A DNA stretch of 46,358 nucleotides, from positions 1 through 46,358 of the forward strand of contig UQPP01000013.1 in the NCBI GenBank assembly GCA_900543025.1. The letters are read 5' to 3'. This document shows, in pieces, positions 1 through 7,945 of this stretch (its first letter is position 1; every line of letters begins with the position of its first letter). Source of the stretch: an uncultured Collinsella sp. GTDB lineage: Bacteria > Actinomycetota > Coriobacteriia > Coriobacteriales > Coriobacteriaceae. The notes under the pieces were generated by a model. The model was not told where the DNA came from and did no database searches. It was given only the letters and a program-made list of their open reading frames with translations. The position numbers and the translations under genes were made by a program.

Positions 1-2
1 AC

Positions 3-800
3 TTCGACTTCTGCGACATCGACACCTTCGACATGTCCGACCCGGACGCCTACGCGCAGTACGACTGGTCGCTCTACGGCACCGTGATCAACTGCGGTGC
101 CTACACGGCGGTCGATAAAGCGGAGGCCCCCGAGGGCCGCGTGACCGCCTGGAAGGCCAACGCCACCGGCCCGGCCCTGCTCGCCCGCACCTGCGCCGGG
201 CACGGGATCACCCTCGTCCACGTGTCCTCCGACTACGTCTTCGACGGCACGGTCGAGGTGCATACCGAGGACGAGCCCCTCAGCCCGCTGTCCGTCTACG
301 GCCAGACCAAGGCCGCCGGCGACATCGCCGTGGCCGGCTGCCCCCGCCACTTCATCATGCGCTCCAGCTGGGTCATCGGCGAGGGGCACAACTTCGTCAA
401 GACCATGAAGGCGCTCTCCGACCGCGTAGCCGACCCGGAGGACGGGCTCGAGCAGGTCACCGTGGTCGACGACCAGCTGGGACGCCTGACCTTCACGCGC
501 GACATGGCCGAGGCCATCTTCCACGTGCTGGGCGCGCACGCCCCCTACGGCACCTACGACTGCACCGGTTCCGGCGCCGTGAAGTCCTGGGCCGACATCG
601 CCCGCGCCGTCTTCGAGGCCGCCAACGGCAACGGGGACAAGGTCGTGCCGGTCAGCACCGCCGACTACTACGGCGGCGCCGAGGGACCCGTCGCCCCGCG
701 CCCGGTCCACTCCGCGCTCGACCTTTCCAGGCTCGAGTCGGTCGGGTTCCACATGCCCGACTGGGAGGAAGAGCTTGGGGAGTACCTCAAGACGCTCTAG
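3..800 (+). CDS. rmlD: dTDP-4-dehydrorhamnose reductase (RmlD-like), 5' end missing
   Basis: Reduces dTDP-4-keto-L-rhamnose to dTDP-L-rhamnose with NAD(P)H for cell-surface glycans. The frame is already open at the left edge, so the first visible ATG (33) is internal and the Rossmann nucleotide-binding N-terminus lies outside. Visible family motifs are VINCGAYTAVDKAE, SSDYVFDG, the catalytic Tyr-x-x-x-Lys as YGQTK, and RSSWVIGEG. In related actinobacteria RmlD is often fused behind the RmlC epimerase, which cannot be tested here. It converges on the glycosyltransferase at 906-1874, with a shared terminator between them. The family call is firm; the exact sugar is inferred. Confidence 0.85.
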   Translation, partial: FDFCDIDTFDMSDPDAYAQYDWSLYGTVINCGAYTAVDKAEAPEGRVTAWKANATGPALLARTCAGHGITLVHVSSDYVFDGTVEVHTEDEPLSPLSVYGQTKAAGDIAVAGCPRHFIMRSSWVIGEGHNFVKTMKALSDRVADPEDGLEQVTVVDDQLGRLTFTRDMAEAIFHVLGAHAPYGTYDCTGSGAVKSWADIARAVFEAANGNGDKVVPVSTADYYGGAEGPVAPRPVHSALDLSRLESVGFHMPDWEEELGEYLKTL

Positions 801-822
801 CCGCTATCAACTTTTCGAGAGT

Positions 823-852
823 AAAAGCCGCCGTTCTTTAACGGCGGCTTTT
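823..852. terminator. Rho-independent terminator between convergent genes
   Basis: A perfect 13-bp inverted repeat (AAAAGCCGCCGTT / AACGGCGGCTTTT) has a 4-nt loop. Each arm starts or ends with four A/T, so it can act in both directions for rmlD (+) and the glycosyltransferase (-). Confidence 0.9.
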
Positions 853-905
853 CTTGTTGATGGCTATCTGCGCAGTGGTGCCAATAGTATTTTGCGGAAG
901 ATCTT

Positions 906-1874
906 TCACTCGCTTGGCGTGGTGGCGGACCTGCCGGGCTGGTCATCGTAGGCGTATTTGCTGTACACGTTGACCTCCCACTGCTTTTTTTCGACCTTTG
1001 CCACGGAATCGAGGATGAAGCCGGTCGCAAGGCTCAGACCGCACAGGAACATAAACGACGCGGCGAGCATGGCGGTGGGGAAGCGCGGAACGAGGCCGGT
1101 CTGGAAATACTCGACAACGATGGGCGTGCCCAAGGCGAGGCCGATCACCGCAAACAGAAGCGCGACGAGGCTGAAGAACTTCAGAGGGCGGTAGTCCTTG
1201 AACAGCGTGCCAATCATCGCAACGACTTTAATGCCGTCGCTTACGGTATTGAGCTTGGACTCGGAACCTTCCGGACGGTCGCGGTACTCGATGGGCACAT
1301 CCTTGATGCGCCAGCGGTGGTCGACGGCGTGGATCGAGAGCTCGGTTTCGATCTGGAAGCCCTCGGAAAGCACAGGGAAGGTTTTAACGAACGGGCGGCT
1401 CATGGCACGGTAGCCGGTCATGACATCATCGAAGCTGTAGCCATAGATCCACTTGATCATGGCACGGACCAGATTGTTGCCAAAGCCGTGGAAGGCACGC
1501 TTGTTCTCCTCGGCATAGGTGCCGTTGGAAAGGCGATCGCCTACGGTCATGTCGGCCGTGCCGCTGAGGATAGGCTCGCAGAGGGCTTTGGCCGCCTCGG
1601 CGGGGTAGGTGTCGTCGCCGTCGACCATCAGGTAGCAATCGGCGTCGATGTCGCGAAACATCTGGCGGCACACGTTGCCCTTTCCCTGACGGGGCTCAAA
1701 GCGGACCGTGGCGCCGTGCTCGGTGGCGATGCGTGAGGTATCGTCCGACGAGTTGTTGTCATAGACATAGACCGTCGCTTGCGGAAGCTCGCGGTGAAAG
1801 TCGTCGATGACTTTGCCGATCGTGAGCGCTTCGTTGTAGCAGGGGATGATGACGGCGATGGATTCAGAATTCAC
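906..1874 (-). CDS. GT2 family glycosyltransferase with two C-terminal membrane segments
   Basis: Resembles DPM1/polyprenyl-phosphate sugar transferases: a cytoplasmic GT-A domain followed by a membrane anchor. The N-terminus reads AVIIPCYNEALTIGKV, and the metal-binding DxD is at residues 85-88 (DGDDT). Two hydrophobic stretches lie near residues 232-258 and 265-291. The start is a GTG at 1874, chosen because AAGGAG sits six bases upstream. The protein is 322 aa, about normal for this class. It is divergent from the export ABC transporter, which fits a lipid-linked or wall-linked glycan role. Donor and acceptor cannot be read from the sequence. Confidence 0.88.
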   Translation of the reverse strand: MNSESIAVIIPCYNEALTIGKVIDDFHRELPQATVYVYDNNSSDDTSRIATEHGATVRFEPRQGKGNVCRQMFRDIDADCYLMVDGDDTYPAEAAKALCEPILSGTADMTVGDRLSNGTYAEENKRAFHGFGNNLVRAMIKWIYGYSFDDVMTGYRAMSRPFVKTFPVLSEGFQIETELSIHAVDHRWRIKDVPIEYRDRPEGSESKLNTVSDGIKVVAMIGTLFKDYRPLKFFSLVALLFAVIGLALGTPIVVEYFQTGLVPRFPTAMLAASFMFLCGLSLATGFILDSVAKVEKKQWEVNVYSKYAYDDQPGRSATTPSE

Positions 1875-1904
1875 TCAATGCTCCTTATACATTCAATCCT
1901 TGAA

Positions 1905-1933
1905 AGTATAGCCGTTTGGTCATGGCATCCTAA
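1905..1933 (-). promoter_or_regulatory. Putative promoter of the glycosyltransferase
   Basis: On the minus strand, TTAGGA (weak -35) and TATACT (-10) are separated by 17 bp, ending about 30 bp before the GTG start. The -10 is good and the -35 poor. Confidence 0.4.
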
Positions 1934-2034
1934 GATGTGGGTTAGTTCTCCAGTTTTGTTGCGTGAATCGTTTGCATGGTCGTCGGGTCTATACTGTTCG
2001 TTTGTCAACGATTACGAGTAAAGGAGTTGCATCC

Positions 2035-2880
2035 GTGTCGGATCAGACAAAGCAACAAGAAACTCGCAGTCTGCCTGCGACGTTTGCTAAGAACGAATTT
2101 GAGAAGGATGCGTTTATCCTTCGTCAGCTGGTTACCAAGGATTTTAAGATCAAGTATCGCCGTAGCGTTCTGGGCGTCGCATGGTCGGTGCTCAACCCGC
2201 TGCTGATGATGATCGTCATGGCCATCGTGTTCTCGACGATTTTCGCCCAGGGCCGCAATGGCTCAATTACGCCCGAGATGTACCCGCTGTACTTGATCGT
2301 GGGTAACGTCACCTTTGCCGTCATGTCCGAGTCTACGAACCAGGCCCTGACGTCGATCGTGGGCGCGGCTCCGCTGCTCAAGAAGGTTAAAGTGCACCGC
2401 TGGGTCTTCCCGGTGCAGAAGGTGCTCTTCTCGTTGGTCAACTTTGCCTTCTCGCTGGTCGCCGTTGCCATCGTTATGCTGTGGTTCCACGTTATGCCTT
2501 CTTGGCACCTGATTCTGCTGCCGGTCTGCCTACTGCTGCTTATGTGCTTCTGCATGGGCCTGGGCATGATGCTCTCCGCTCTCACGGTCTTCTTCCGTGA
2601 TGTCATGCATCTGTGGAGCGTTGTCATCACGGCGTGGACCTATATCACGCCCATCTTTTGGACGACCGATTTTGTTGCGCAGATGCCCCATATTGTCCGT
2701 ATCTTGGTATATGCGAACCCCATGTACAACTATCTGCAGTTTATGCGCGATATCTTCCTGTTCCAGACCACGCCTTCGCTTATGACGTTTGGCATGTGCG
2801 TTGCTTGGGCGGTTCTTGCGCTTGCCATTGGCTATACCGTGTTCCATAAGTCCGAGCGTAAGTTCATCCTCTACATCTAA
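2035..2880 (+). CDS. Polysaccharide/teichoic-acid type ABC exporter, permease
   Basis: Integral membrane subunit of an ABC-2 exporter (TagG/RfbA/KpsM class) that moves a lipid-linked polymer across the membrane. The N-terminus has the family's amphipathic stretch and FKIKYRRSVLGVAWSVLNPLL, followed by about six hydrophobic segments. The GTG at 2035 is preferred over the earlier in-frame ATG at 1963 because AAAGGAG lies eight bases before it, giving 281 aa, the usual family size. It is followed 11 bp later by its ATPase. A TATACT at 1990-1995 could be the -10 element, but no good -35 is visible. The polymer carried is unknown; the neighbouring rmlD suggests a rhamnose-containing glycan. Confidence 0.9.
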   Translation: MSDQTKQQETRSLPATFAKNEFEKDAFILRQLVTKDFKIKYRRSVLGVAWSVLNPLLMMIVMAIVFSTIFAQGRNGSITPEMYPLYLIVGNVTFAVMSESTNQALTSIVGAAPLLKKVKVHRWVFPVQKVLFSLVNFAFSLVAVAIVMLWFHVMPSWHLILLPVCLLLLMCFCMGLGMMLSALTVFFRDVMHLWSVVITAWTYITPIFWTTDFVAQMPHIVRILVYANPMYNYLQFMRDIFLFQTTPSLMTFGMCVAWAVLALAIGYTVFHKSERKFILYI

Positions 2881-2891
2881 GGAGTGCTGTG

Positions 2892-3659
2892 ATGACTGAA
2901 TCTGTTGTTGATTACAGCGAGCAGCCTCTGGCTGTCGAGGTCGACGACGTCACCATGATCTTTAACATGGCGTCCGAGTCGCTGACCAACCTCAAGGAGT
3001 ACTTCATTAAGCTTGCCAAGCACGAGCTGTTCTTTGAGGAGTTTCGGGCGCTTAAGCACATCTCGTTCGATATTCATCGCGGCGAAGTTGTGGGTCTGGT
3101 CGGCACCAATGGTTCCGGCAAGTCTACGATGCTCAAGATCATCGCTGGCGTGCTTGAGCCCAGTGAGGGCAGCGTTAAGGTGCACGGTAACATCGCGCCG
3201 CTGATTGAGCTTGGTGCCGGCTTTGACCCCGAGCTGACCGCCCGCGAGAACATCTATCTGAACGGTGCCCTGCTCGGCTACACCAAGGAGTTCATCGACG
3301 CCAACTTTGACGGCATTATCGAGTTCGCTGAGCTGCAGAACTTTGTCGACATGCCGCTTAAGAACTTCTCCTCGGGCATGGTGGCGCGTATTGCCTTTGC
3401 AATCGCGACGATCACCGAGCCCGATATTCTGATCGTTGACGAGACGCTGTCCGTCGGCGATGTGTTCTTCCAGCAAAAGTGCGAGGCGCGTATTCAGCAC
3501 TTTATCCAGAGCGGCGACGTGACGGTTCTGTTCGTTTCGCACTCCATGGAGCAGGTTGAGCGCATCTGCCAGCGCGCCGTTTGGATTGAGAAGGGCGACC
3601 TTCGCATGGACGGCCCGGTTGATGAGGTCTGCAAGGCGTACCGCGAGCAGTTCAACTAG
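2892..3659 (+). CDS. Polysaccharide/teichoic-acid type ABC exporter, ATPase
   Basis: Nucleotide-binding subunit paired with the permease just upstream (TagH/KpsT/Wzt class). Walker A is GTNGSGKST at residues 71-79, the ABC signature region reads NFSSGMVAR, and Walker B is ILIVDE. At 255 aa it lacks the C-terminal carbohydrate-binding domain found in long Wzt proteins. The ATG at 2892 is spaced seven bases from AAGGAG; the GTG at 2889 is too close. No convincing terminator follows before the tRNA. Confidence 0.92.
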   Translation: MTESVVDYSEQPLAVEVDDVTMIFNMASESLTNLKEYFIKLAKHELFFEEFRALKHISFDIHRGEVVGLVGTNGSGKSTMLKIIAGVLEPSEGSVKVHGNIAPLIELGAGFDPELTARENIYLNGALLGYTKEFIDANFDGIIEFAELQNFVDMPLKNFSSGMVARIAFAIATITEPDILIVDETLSVGDVFFQQKCEARIQHFIQSGDVTVLFVSHSMEQVERICQRAVWIEKGDLRMDGPVDEVCKAYREQFN

Positions 3660-3713
3660 GTTATAATTACTAGCGCCTGGCACGCGTGCGCGTGCTTGGG
3701 CGTGCGGTTATTT

Positions 3714-3790
3714 GCTCCATTAGCTCAGTTGGATAGAGCAGGGGACTTCTAATCCCAAGGTCGACGGTTCGAATCCGCCATGGAGCACCA
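3714..3790 (+). tRNA. tRNA-Arg (anticodon TCT)
   Basis: Seventy-seven bases with encoded CCA. The acceptor stem GCTCCAT/ATGGAGC is perfect, the D arm is GCTC..GAGC, the anticodon loop is CTTCTAA and the T loop TTCGAAT. There are two unpaired stem positions: 27-43 (G/A) and 50-64 in the T stem (A/C). TATAAT at 3662-3667 is a possible -10, but it lies unusually far upstream. Confidence 0.93.
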
Positions 3791-3799
3791 TCGTTTATT

Positions 3800-3832
3800 A
3801 AGCCCGGACCGCTTGGTGGTCTGGGCTTTTTT
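3800..3832 (+). terminator. Terminator of tRNA-Arg(TCT)
   Basis: An 11-bp stem with one G-T pair (AAGCCCGGACC / GGTCTGGGCTT), a 7-nt loop and a run of six T. It lies ten bases after the tRNA CCA end and between the convergent tRNA and aroQ. Confidence 0.88.
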
Positions 3833-3894
3833 CATCTTGTGTGTTGCTGGAGCCGAGCGCGAGCAAGCCGCTGCTGTTTGTTGGGGTTGGCATT

Positions 3895-4332
3895 TTACTT
3901 TTCGAGATGCTCTTTCAGCAGCTCCAGCGCGTGGGCGTAGCCCATCAGGCCTTCGCCCGTAATGGTGGCGAAGCAGGCTAGGCGTGCGTAGCTCACTTGG
4001 CGGAAGTCCTCGCGGGTCTCGACGGCGCTGATGTGGACCTCGACGGCAGGGATGGCGACGGCCTTGAGGGCGTCGAGGATCGCCACGCTCGTGTGCGTGT
4101 AGGCGGCCGGGTTGATGACGATGCCGTCGACCTTGCCGTAGGCCTCTTGGATCTTGTCGATGATGCTGCCCTCGTGGTTGGACTGGAAAACCTCGATCTC
4201 GTCGAAGCCCTGTGCGGCGCCCGCTTCCTGGCAGATCTGCACTAAGCGGTCGTAGTTGTCGCTGCCATAGATGCCCGGCTCGCGAATGCCGAGCATGTTG
4301 AGGTTGGGGCCGTTGATGACGAGTGCTTTCAT
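3895..4332 (-). CDS. aroQ: 3-dehydroquinate dehydratase, type II
   Basis: Dehydrates 3-dehydroquinate to 3-dehydroshikimate, the third shikimate-pathway step. At 145 aa it has the normal length of the small dodecameric type II enzyme. Motifs include INGPNLNMLGIREPGIYG (catalytic Arg and Tyr), FQSNHEG, INPAAYTHTSVAI and VHIS. AAGGAAG precedes the ATG. It is the last gene of the aro operon, separated from aroE/K by 64 bp that hold a palindromic repeat element. Confidence 0.96.
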   Translation of the reverse strand: MKALVINGPNLNMLGIREPGIYGSDNYDRLVQICQEAGAAQGFDEIEVFQSNHEGSIIDKIQEAYGKVDGIVINPAAYTHTSVAILDALKAVAIPAVEVHISAVETREDFRQVSYARLACFATITGEGLMGYAHALELLKEHLEK

Positions 4333-4357
4333 GGTTGCTTCCTTTGGAGTCGAGAAA

Positions 4358-4390
4358 CCACCACAAAGGTGCCTGTCCCCTTTGTGGTGG
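4358..4390. repeat. Palindromic intergenic element (REP-like)
   Basis: A perfect 12-bp inverted repeat, CCACCACAAAGG / CCTTTGTGGTGG, has a loop TGCCTGTCC. No T-run follows on either strand, so it is not a standard terminator. The core GGTGCCTGTCCCC resembles dispersed REP-type palindromes that I associate with Collinsella-like genomes and RAYT transposases. It lies inside the operon and may tune mRNA stability for aroQ. Confidence 0.7.
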
Positions 4391-4396
4391 ATTTGG

Positions 4397-5647
4397 TTAG
4401 AGAGCGGGTGGGAGGGTGTCGAGGATAGCTTGTGCGGTGTTGGCGGCGCAGTCGCGCGAGTCTATGATGTAGTCAGCCCAGGCGCGGTAGCTCGGCATGC
4501 GCTGCTCGACCAGCTTGTCGATGCCGACGCGCGCGGTGATGGGGCGGCCCTTGTGGGCGAGCTCGTCGAGCTTGCGGTTGAGCATCACGATCTGGCTGTT
4601 TTGGTGCAGCAGCGGGTAGTTCTCGTCGCGTGTGACCACGCCGCCGCCGGTGGAAAGCACCAGGCCGCTGCGCTTGGAAATGTCGGCCAGCTCCGCTGTC
4701 TCCTGCTCGCGGAAGGCGGCCTCGCCGCGCTCGACGATAAAGTCGGCGCAGGGCATGCCGAGGCGTTCCTCGAGGGCGCGATCCAGGTCGATGTGCTCGC
4801 GACCCGTGAGCAGGGCAATCTGCCCACCCACGCGGGTCTTGCCCGAGCCCGGCATGCCGATCAGCGCGATGTTCTGTTCGCGGCGTGACAGGCGCTCCGT
4901 TACGTCCAGGATCCTCTCGCGCGGGGTGACCTGGCCGGTATAGCGCTCGACGGCCTGTGCCGCTTGGGCCACGAGCATCAGCAGGCCGCCGATGCAGGGG
5001 ATGCCGCGGCGCTCGGCCTCGAGCATCAGGCCCGTGCGGGCGGGGTTGTAAACGATGTCGATGACGCCCTCGAGCACGTCAAGTCCTTCGAGCGTGCAGG
5101 GCGCATCGGGGCAGTGGGGGAACATGCCGGCAGGCGTGCAGTTGACGAGCAGGGCGGCGTCGGATTGCTGCGCGATGTTGCCGTAGTTGACCTCGCTCGT
5201 GCGACCTACGGGTACGACGATGGCGCCCAGATCGCCGAGCACCATGCTGGCCGTAGTGCCCGCGCCACCGGTGGCGCCGAGCACAAGGACCTTCTTGTCG
5301 GCAACTTCAACGCCCAGCTCTTCGACCAGACACTGAAAACCAAAGTAGTCGGTGTTGTCGCCGCGCAGGCGGCCATCGGGCAGGCGCGTGATAGTGTTGA
5401 CGTTGCCCATGCGTTCGGCCAGGGGGCTCAACTCGTCCAGGTAGTCCATGACGGCACGCTTGTAGGGGATGGTCACGTTGGTGCCTTCCCATTCATCGCC
5501 CGTCATAAAAGCCTCGAGATCCTCGGGCTCGCGCTCAAAACGCACGTACTCGAGCCCAGCGAGCTCTTTGTAGATGGTCGGGGTGTAGCTGTGGCCCAGC
5601 ACGCGGCCCAGCACGCCGTAGGGGCGGGTTGCGACGGTATCGGTCAT
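4397..5647 (-). CDS. aroE-aroK: Fused shikimate dehydrogenase-shikimate kinase
   Basis: A two-domain enzyme of 416 aa for consecutive steps: NADPH reduction of 3-dehydroshikimate, then ATP phosphorylation of shikimate. The AroE half (about 1-250) shows NVTIPYK with catalytic Lys63, GDNTD with Asp100, and the nucleotide loop GATGGAG (124-130). The AroK half (about 257-416) shows Walker A GMPGSGKT (264-271), DLD near 287, GGG at 334-336 and the lid sequence KGRPIT. There is no stop or frame change between the halves. The ATG directly follows the pheA stop (TAGATG) and has GGAGGTG upstream. The two activities are separate proteins in most bacteria. Confidence 0.95.
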   Translation of the reverse strand: MTDTVATRPYGVLGRVLGHSYTPTIYKELAGLEYVRFEREPEDLEAFMTGDEWEGTNVTIPYKRAVMDYLDELSPLAERMGNVNTITRLPDGRLRGDNTDYFGFQCLVEELGVEVADKKVLVLGATGGAGTTASMVLGDLGAIVVPVGRTSEVNYGNIAQQSDAALLVNCTPAGMFPHCPDAPCTLEGLDVLEGVIDIVYNPARTGLMLEAERRGIPCIGGLLMLVAQAAQAVERYTGQVTPRERILDVTERLSRREQNIALIGMPGSGKTRVGGQIALLTGREHIDLDRALEERLGMPCADFIVERGEAAFREQETAELADISKRSGLVLSTGGGVVTRDENYPLLHQNSQIVMLNRKLDELAHKGRPITARVGIDKLVEQRMPSYRAWADYIIDSRDCAANTAQAILDTLPPAL

Positions 5648-6793
5648 CTAGAGCACCTCCGTATAGCTGCCAAAGTAGGTGAAGCTCTCGCACACGTCGT
5701 CGATTGAGTCGAGCAAGTCGTCGAGGGCCTTGCTGCCAAAGGGACAGTCCAGGTCAAAGTAGAACATAAACTCAAAGTCGCGACCGGGGATGGGGCGGCT
5801 CTCGAGCTTGATGAGGTTGATATTGAGTGCGTAGAAGCGCTCGAGCACGCGATAGAGGGCGCCCGGCTCGTTGGCCGTGGTGATCATGAGCGAGGTGCGA
5901 TTAGCGCCGGGATAGACGCGCGGCTCACGGCTGATGACGACAAAACGCGTGTAGTTGTTGTCCGAGTCCTGGATGTTGGACTCCAGCACCTCCAGGCCAT
6001 AGAGTGCTGCGCAGCTGCGCGATGCGATGGCGGCAACATCGGTGCGCTCGGAGTTGGCGACCATTTCGGCCGACATCGCCGTGTTGGGGTACTTGGTGGC
6101 GTGCAGGCCGTGCGCCTCGATAAACCTGGCGCACTGCGCGATGGCCTGACCGTGGCTGTAGACCTCGCGCACGTCGGCGAGCTTGGTGCCGGGTTTGACG
6201 AGTAAGTTGTGATCGATCTTGAGGCGCAGCGAGCGCACGATATGGAAGTCGAACTGCGCGAGCAGGTCGTAGACGGCGTTGACCGATCCGGCAGTTGAGT
6301 TTTCGATGGGCAACACGCCAAACTCGCAGAAGCCGTCGCGTATGGCGCGCATAACGCCCTCGAAGGTATCAAAGAAGGCGATATCGGGCACGTCGAAGAG
6401 CTTGCACGCGGCGATCTGGCTGTAGGCGCCCTCAACGCCCTGGCAGGCAACGGTAGCCGTCTGGGGGAAGGGCGTGTCAAAGGCTGCGGCCGTGGCGCGG
6501 GCTTTTTGCGACACCGTGATGCCCTTGAGCTCGTTGATGTAGCGCTGCTGCTCGGCCTTGCTCATGCTCATGAGGAGGCGGAACAGAGTGATAGTCTGGG
6601 CCTCATAGCGCTCGGGTGCGCGGCTGGCGAGATTGTTGAGCTTGGAGCGTTCGCGGGCGGGGTCAAAGACGGCCTTGCCCATCTCGATCTTGGATTTGGC
6701 GACTTCGGTGGCAATGTCCATACGCTCGACAAAGCTGTTGAGCAGGGTGGTGTCGATGCCATCGATGGCCTGGCGAATATCGGCAAGGTCCAT
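5648..6793 (-). CDS. pheA: Bifunctional chorismate mutase-prephenate dehydratase (P-protein)
   Basis: Converts chorismate to prephenate and then phenylpyruvate, the phenylalanine branch. In order, the 381 residues hold an AroQ-class chorismate mutase (about 1-90), a prephenate dehydratase (about 112-290, with TRF at 282-284) and a C-terminal ACT domain (about 300-381, with GALY 311-314 and ESRP 331-334). The last two motifs bind phenylalanine in feedback-controlled relatives. The ATG at 6793 is chosen for its chorismate-mutase N-terminus and nearby AAAGGGA; the frame is open further upstream, but that part is Arg/Pro-rich shadow of aroC. A 53-bp gap follows aroC. Confidence 0.95.
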   Translation of the reverse strand: MDLADIRQAIDGIDTTLLNSFVERMDIATEVAKSKIEMGKAVFDPARERSKLNNLASRAPERYEAQTITLFRLLMSMSKAEQQRYINELKGITVSQKARATAAAFDTPFPQTATVACQGVEGAYSQIAACKLFDVPDIAFFDTFEGVMRAIRDGFCEFGVLPIENSTAGSVNAVYDLLAQFDFHIVRSLRLKIDHNLLVKPGTKLADVREVYSHGQAIAQCARFIEAHGLHATKYPNTAMSAEMVANSERTDVAAIASRSCAALYGLEVLESNIQDSDNNYTRFVVISREPRVYPGANRTSLMITTANEPGALYRVLERFYALNINLIKLESRPIPGRDFEFMFYFDLDCPFGSKALDDLLDSIDDVCESFTYFGSYTEVL

Positions 6794-6846
6794 GGAGGTC
6801 CCTTTCACGTAACGGCTGAGTTGACAGGCAACCCAGGTGAGGCGGG

Positions 6847-7944
6847 TTAGAGCTGGGCGGCGTCCTCGAGGAGGGCGTCCCAGATGGCGAGGGCGGCGGC
6901 TGCTTCGGCTACGGGGACGGCGCGCGGGACGATGCAGGGATCGTGGCGGCCGTGGACCGAGAGCTCGGCATTTTCCATGGCGTCCATGTCCACGGTCTGT
7001 TGCTCGCGACCGATGGAGGGCGTCGGCTTTACGGCCATCCGCCACATGACGGGTGCGCCCGTGGAAATGCCGCCCAGGATGCCGCCGGCGTTATTGGACT
7101 CGACCGTAATCTCGCCGGTCTCGGCATCAACGCGATACGGATCGTTGTTCTCGCTGCCGCGCATGGCGGCCACGGCAAAGCCCATGCCAAACTCCACACC
7201 CTTTACGGCGGGAATGCCAAACGCGATCTGCGCTATGCGGTTCTCGATACCGTCGAACATGGGGTCGCCGATGCCCGCGGGAAGCCCGTAGATGCCGCAC
7301 TCCACGATGCCGCCGATGCTGTCGAGCTCGTCGCGCGCGGCCAGAATTTCCTCGCGCATGCGACCGGCGGCCGCGGCGTCGATGCAGGGCAGGTCGTTCG
7401 TAAGGATTGCCTTGCGGTCGGCCTCGCGATAGACCATGTCGTCCATGGGTAGGTCCGAGATGCCGCCAATCTGCGCGACGTGCGCCATGACCTTGATGCC
7501 ACGGGCCTCGAGCGCCTGCAGTGCGATGCCGCCGGCGATGCATAGGGGGGCCGTCAGGCGTCCGGAGAAATGCCCACCGCCGGCGACGTCGTGCATGTTG
7601 TGGTACTTCACGCGCGCCGGAAAGTCTGCGTGCCCGGGGCGGGGTTTGCAGCGCAGCTCGGAATAGTCCTTGGAGCGTGTGTTGGTGTTCTCAATGATCG
7701 CGGCGATGGGTGCGCCGGTAGTGTGTCCATCGACCACACCGGCAATGATATGCGCGGCGTCGGCCTCACGGCGCTTGGTCGCGGTCTCGTCGCGGCCGGG
7801 GGCGCGACGGTCCAAAAAGGCCTGCAGCTGCTCCTGGTCAACGGCGATACCGGCGGGAATGCCATCGAGTGAGCAGCCGATAGCAGGGGAGTGCGACTGG
7901 CCAAAGATACTCAGATGCAAGACGTTGCCAAAGGTCGAGGACAT
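6847..7944 (-). CDS. aroC: Chorismate synthase
   Basis: Makes chorismate from EPSP using reduced FMN, the last common step. Hallmarks are FGNVLHLSIFGQSHSPAIG at the N-terminus, the RRAPGR region, GGHFSGRLTAP and ESNNAGGILGGIS. The ATG at 7944 gives 365 aa and begins one base after the aroA stop (TAGCATG), with GAGGAGG at the end of aroA as ribosome site. The longer open frame upstream encodes no family sequence. Confidence 0.96.
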   Translation of the reverse strand: MSSTFGNVLHLSIFGQSHSPAIGCSLDGIPAGIAVDQEQLQAFLDRRAPGRDETATKRREADAAHIIAGVVDGHTTGAPIAAIIENTNTRSKDYSELRCKPRPGHADFPARVKYHNMHDVAGGGHFSGRLTAPLCIAGGIALQALEARGIKVMAHVAQIGGISDLPMDDMVYREADRKAILTNDLPCIDAAAAGRMREEILAARDELDSIGGIVECGIYGLPAGIGDPMFDGIENRIAQIAFGIPAVKGVEFGMGFAVAAMRGSENNDPYRVDAETGEITVESNNAGGILGGISTGAPVMWRMAVKPTPSIGREQQTVDMDAMENAELSVHGRHDPCIVPRAVPVAEAAAALAIWDALLEDAAQL

Positions 7945-7945
7945 G

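Noticed and set aside
3678..3700. GC-rich palindrome (GCACGCGTGC) before tRNA-Arg(TCT) as a terminator for the ABC operon
   Set aside because: Short, with no T-run; not enough to call a terminator.
3749..4366. A 205-codon minus-strand open frame ending MADSNRRPWD
   Set aside because: It is a shadow of aroQ in another frame that ends in the antisense of tRNA-Arg(TCT); the SNRRP-like end is the usual tRNA-antisense signature. The real gene is aroQ.
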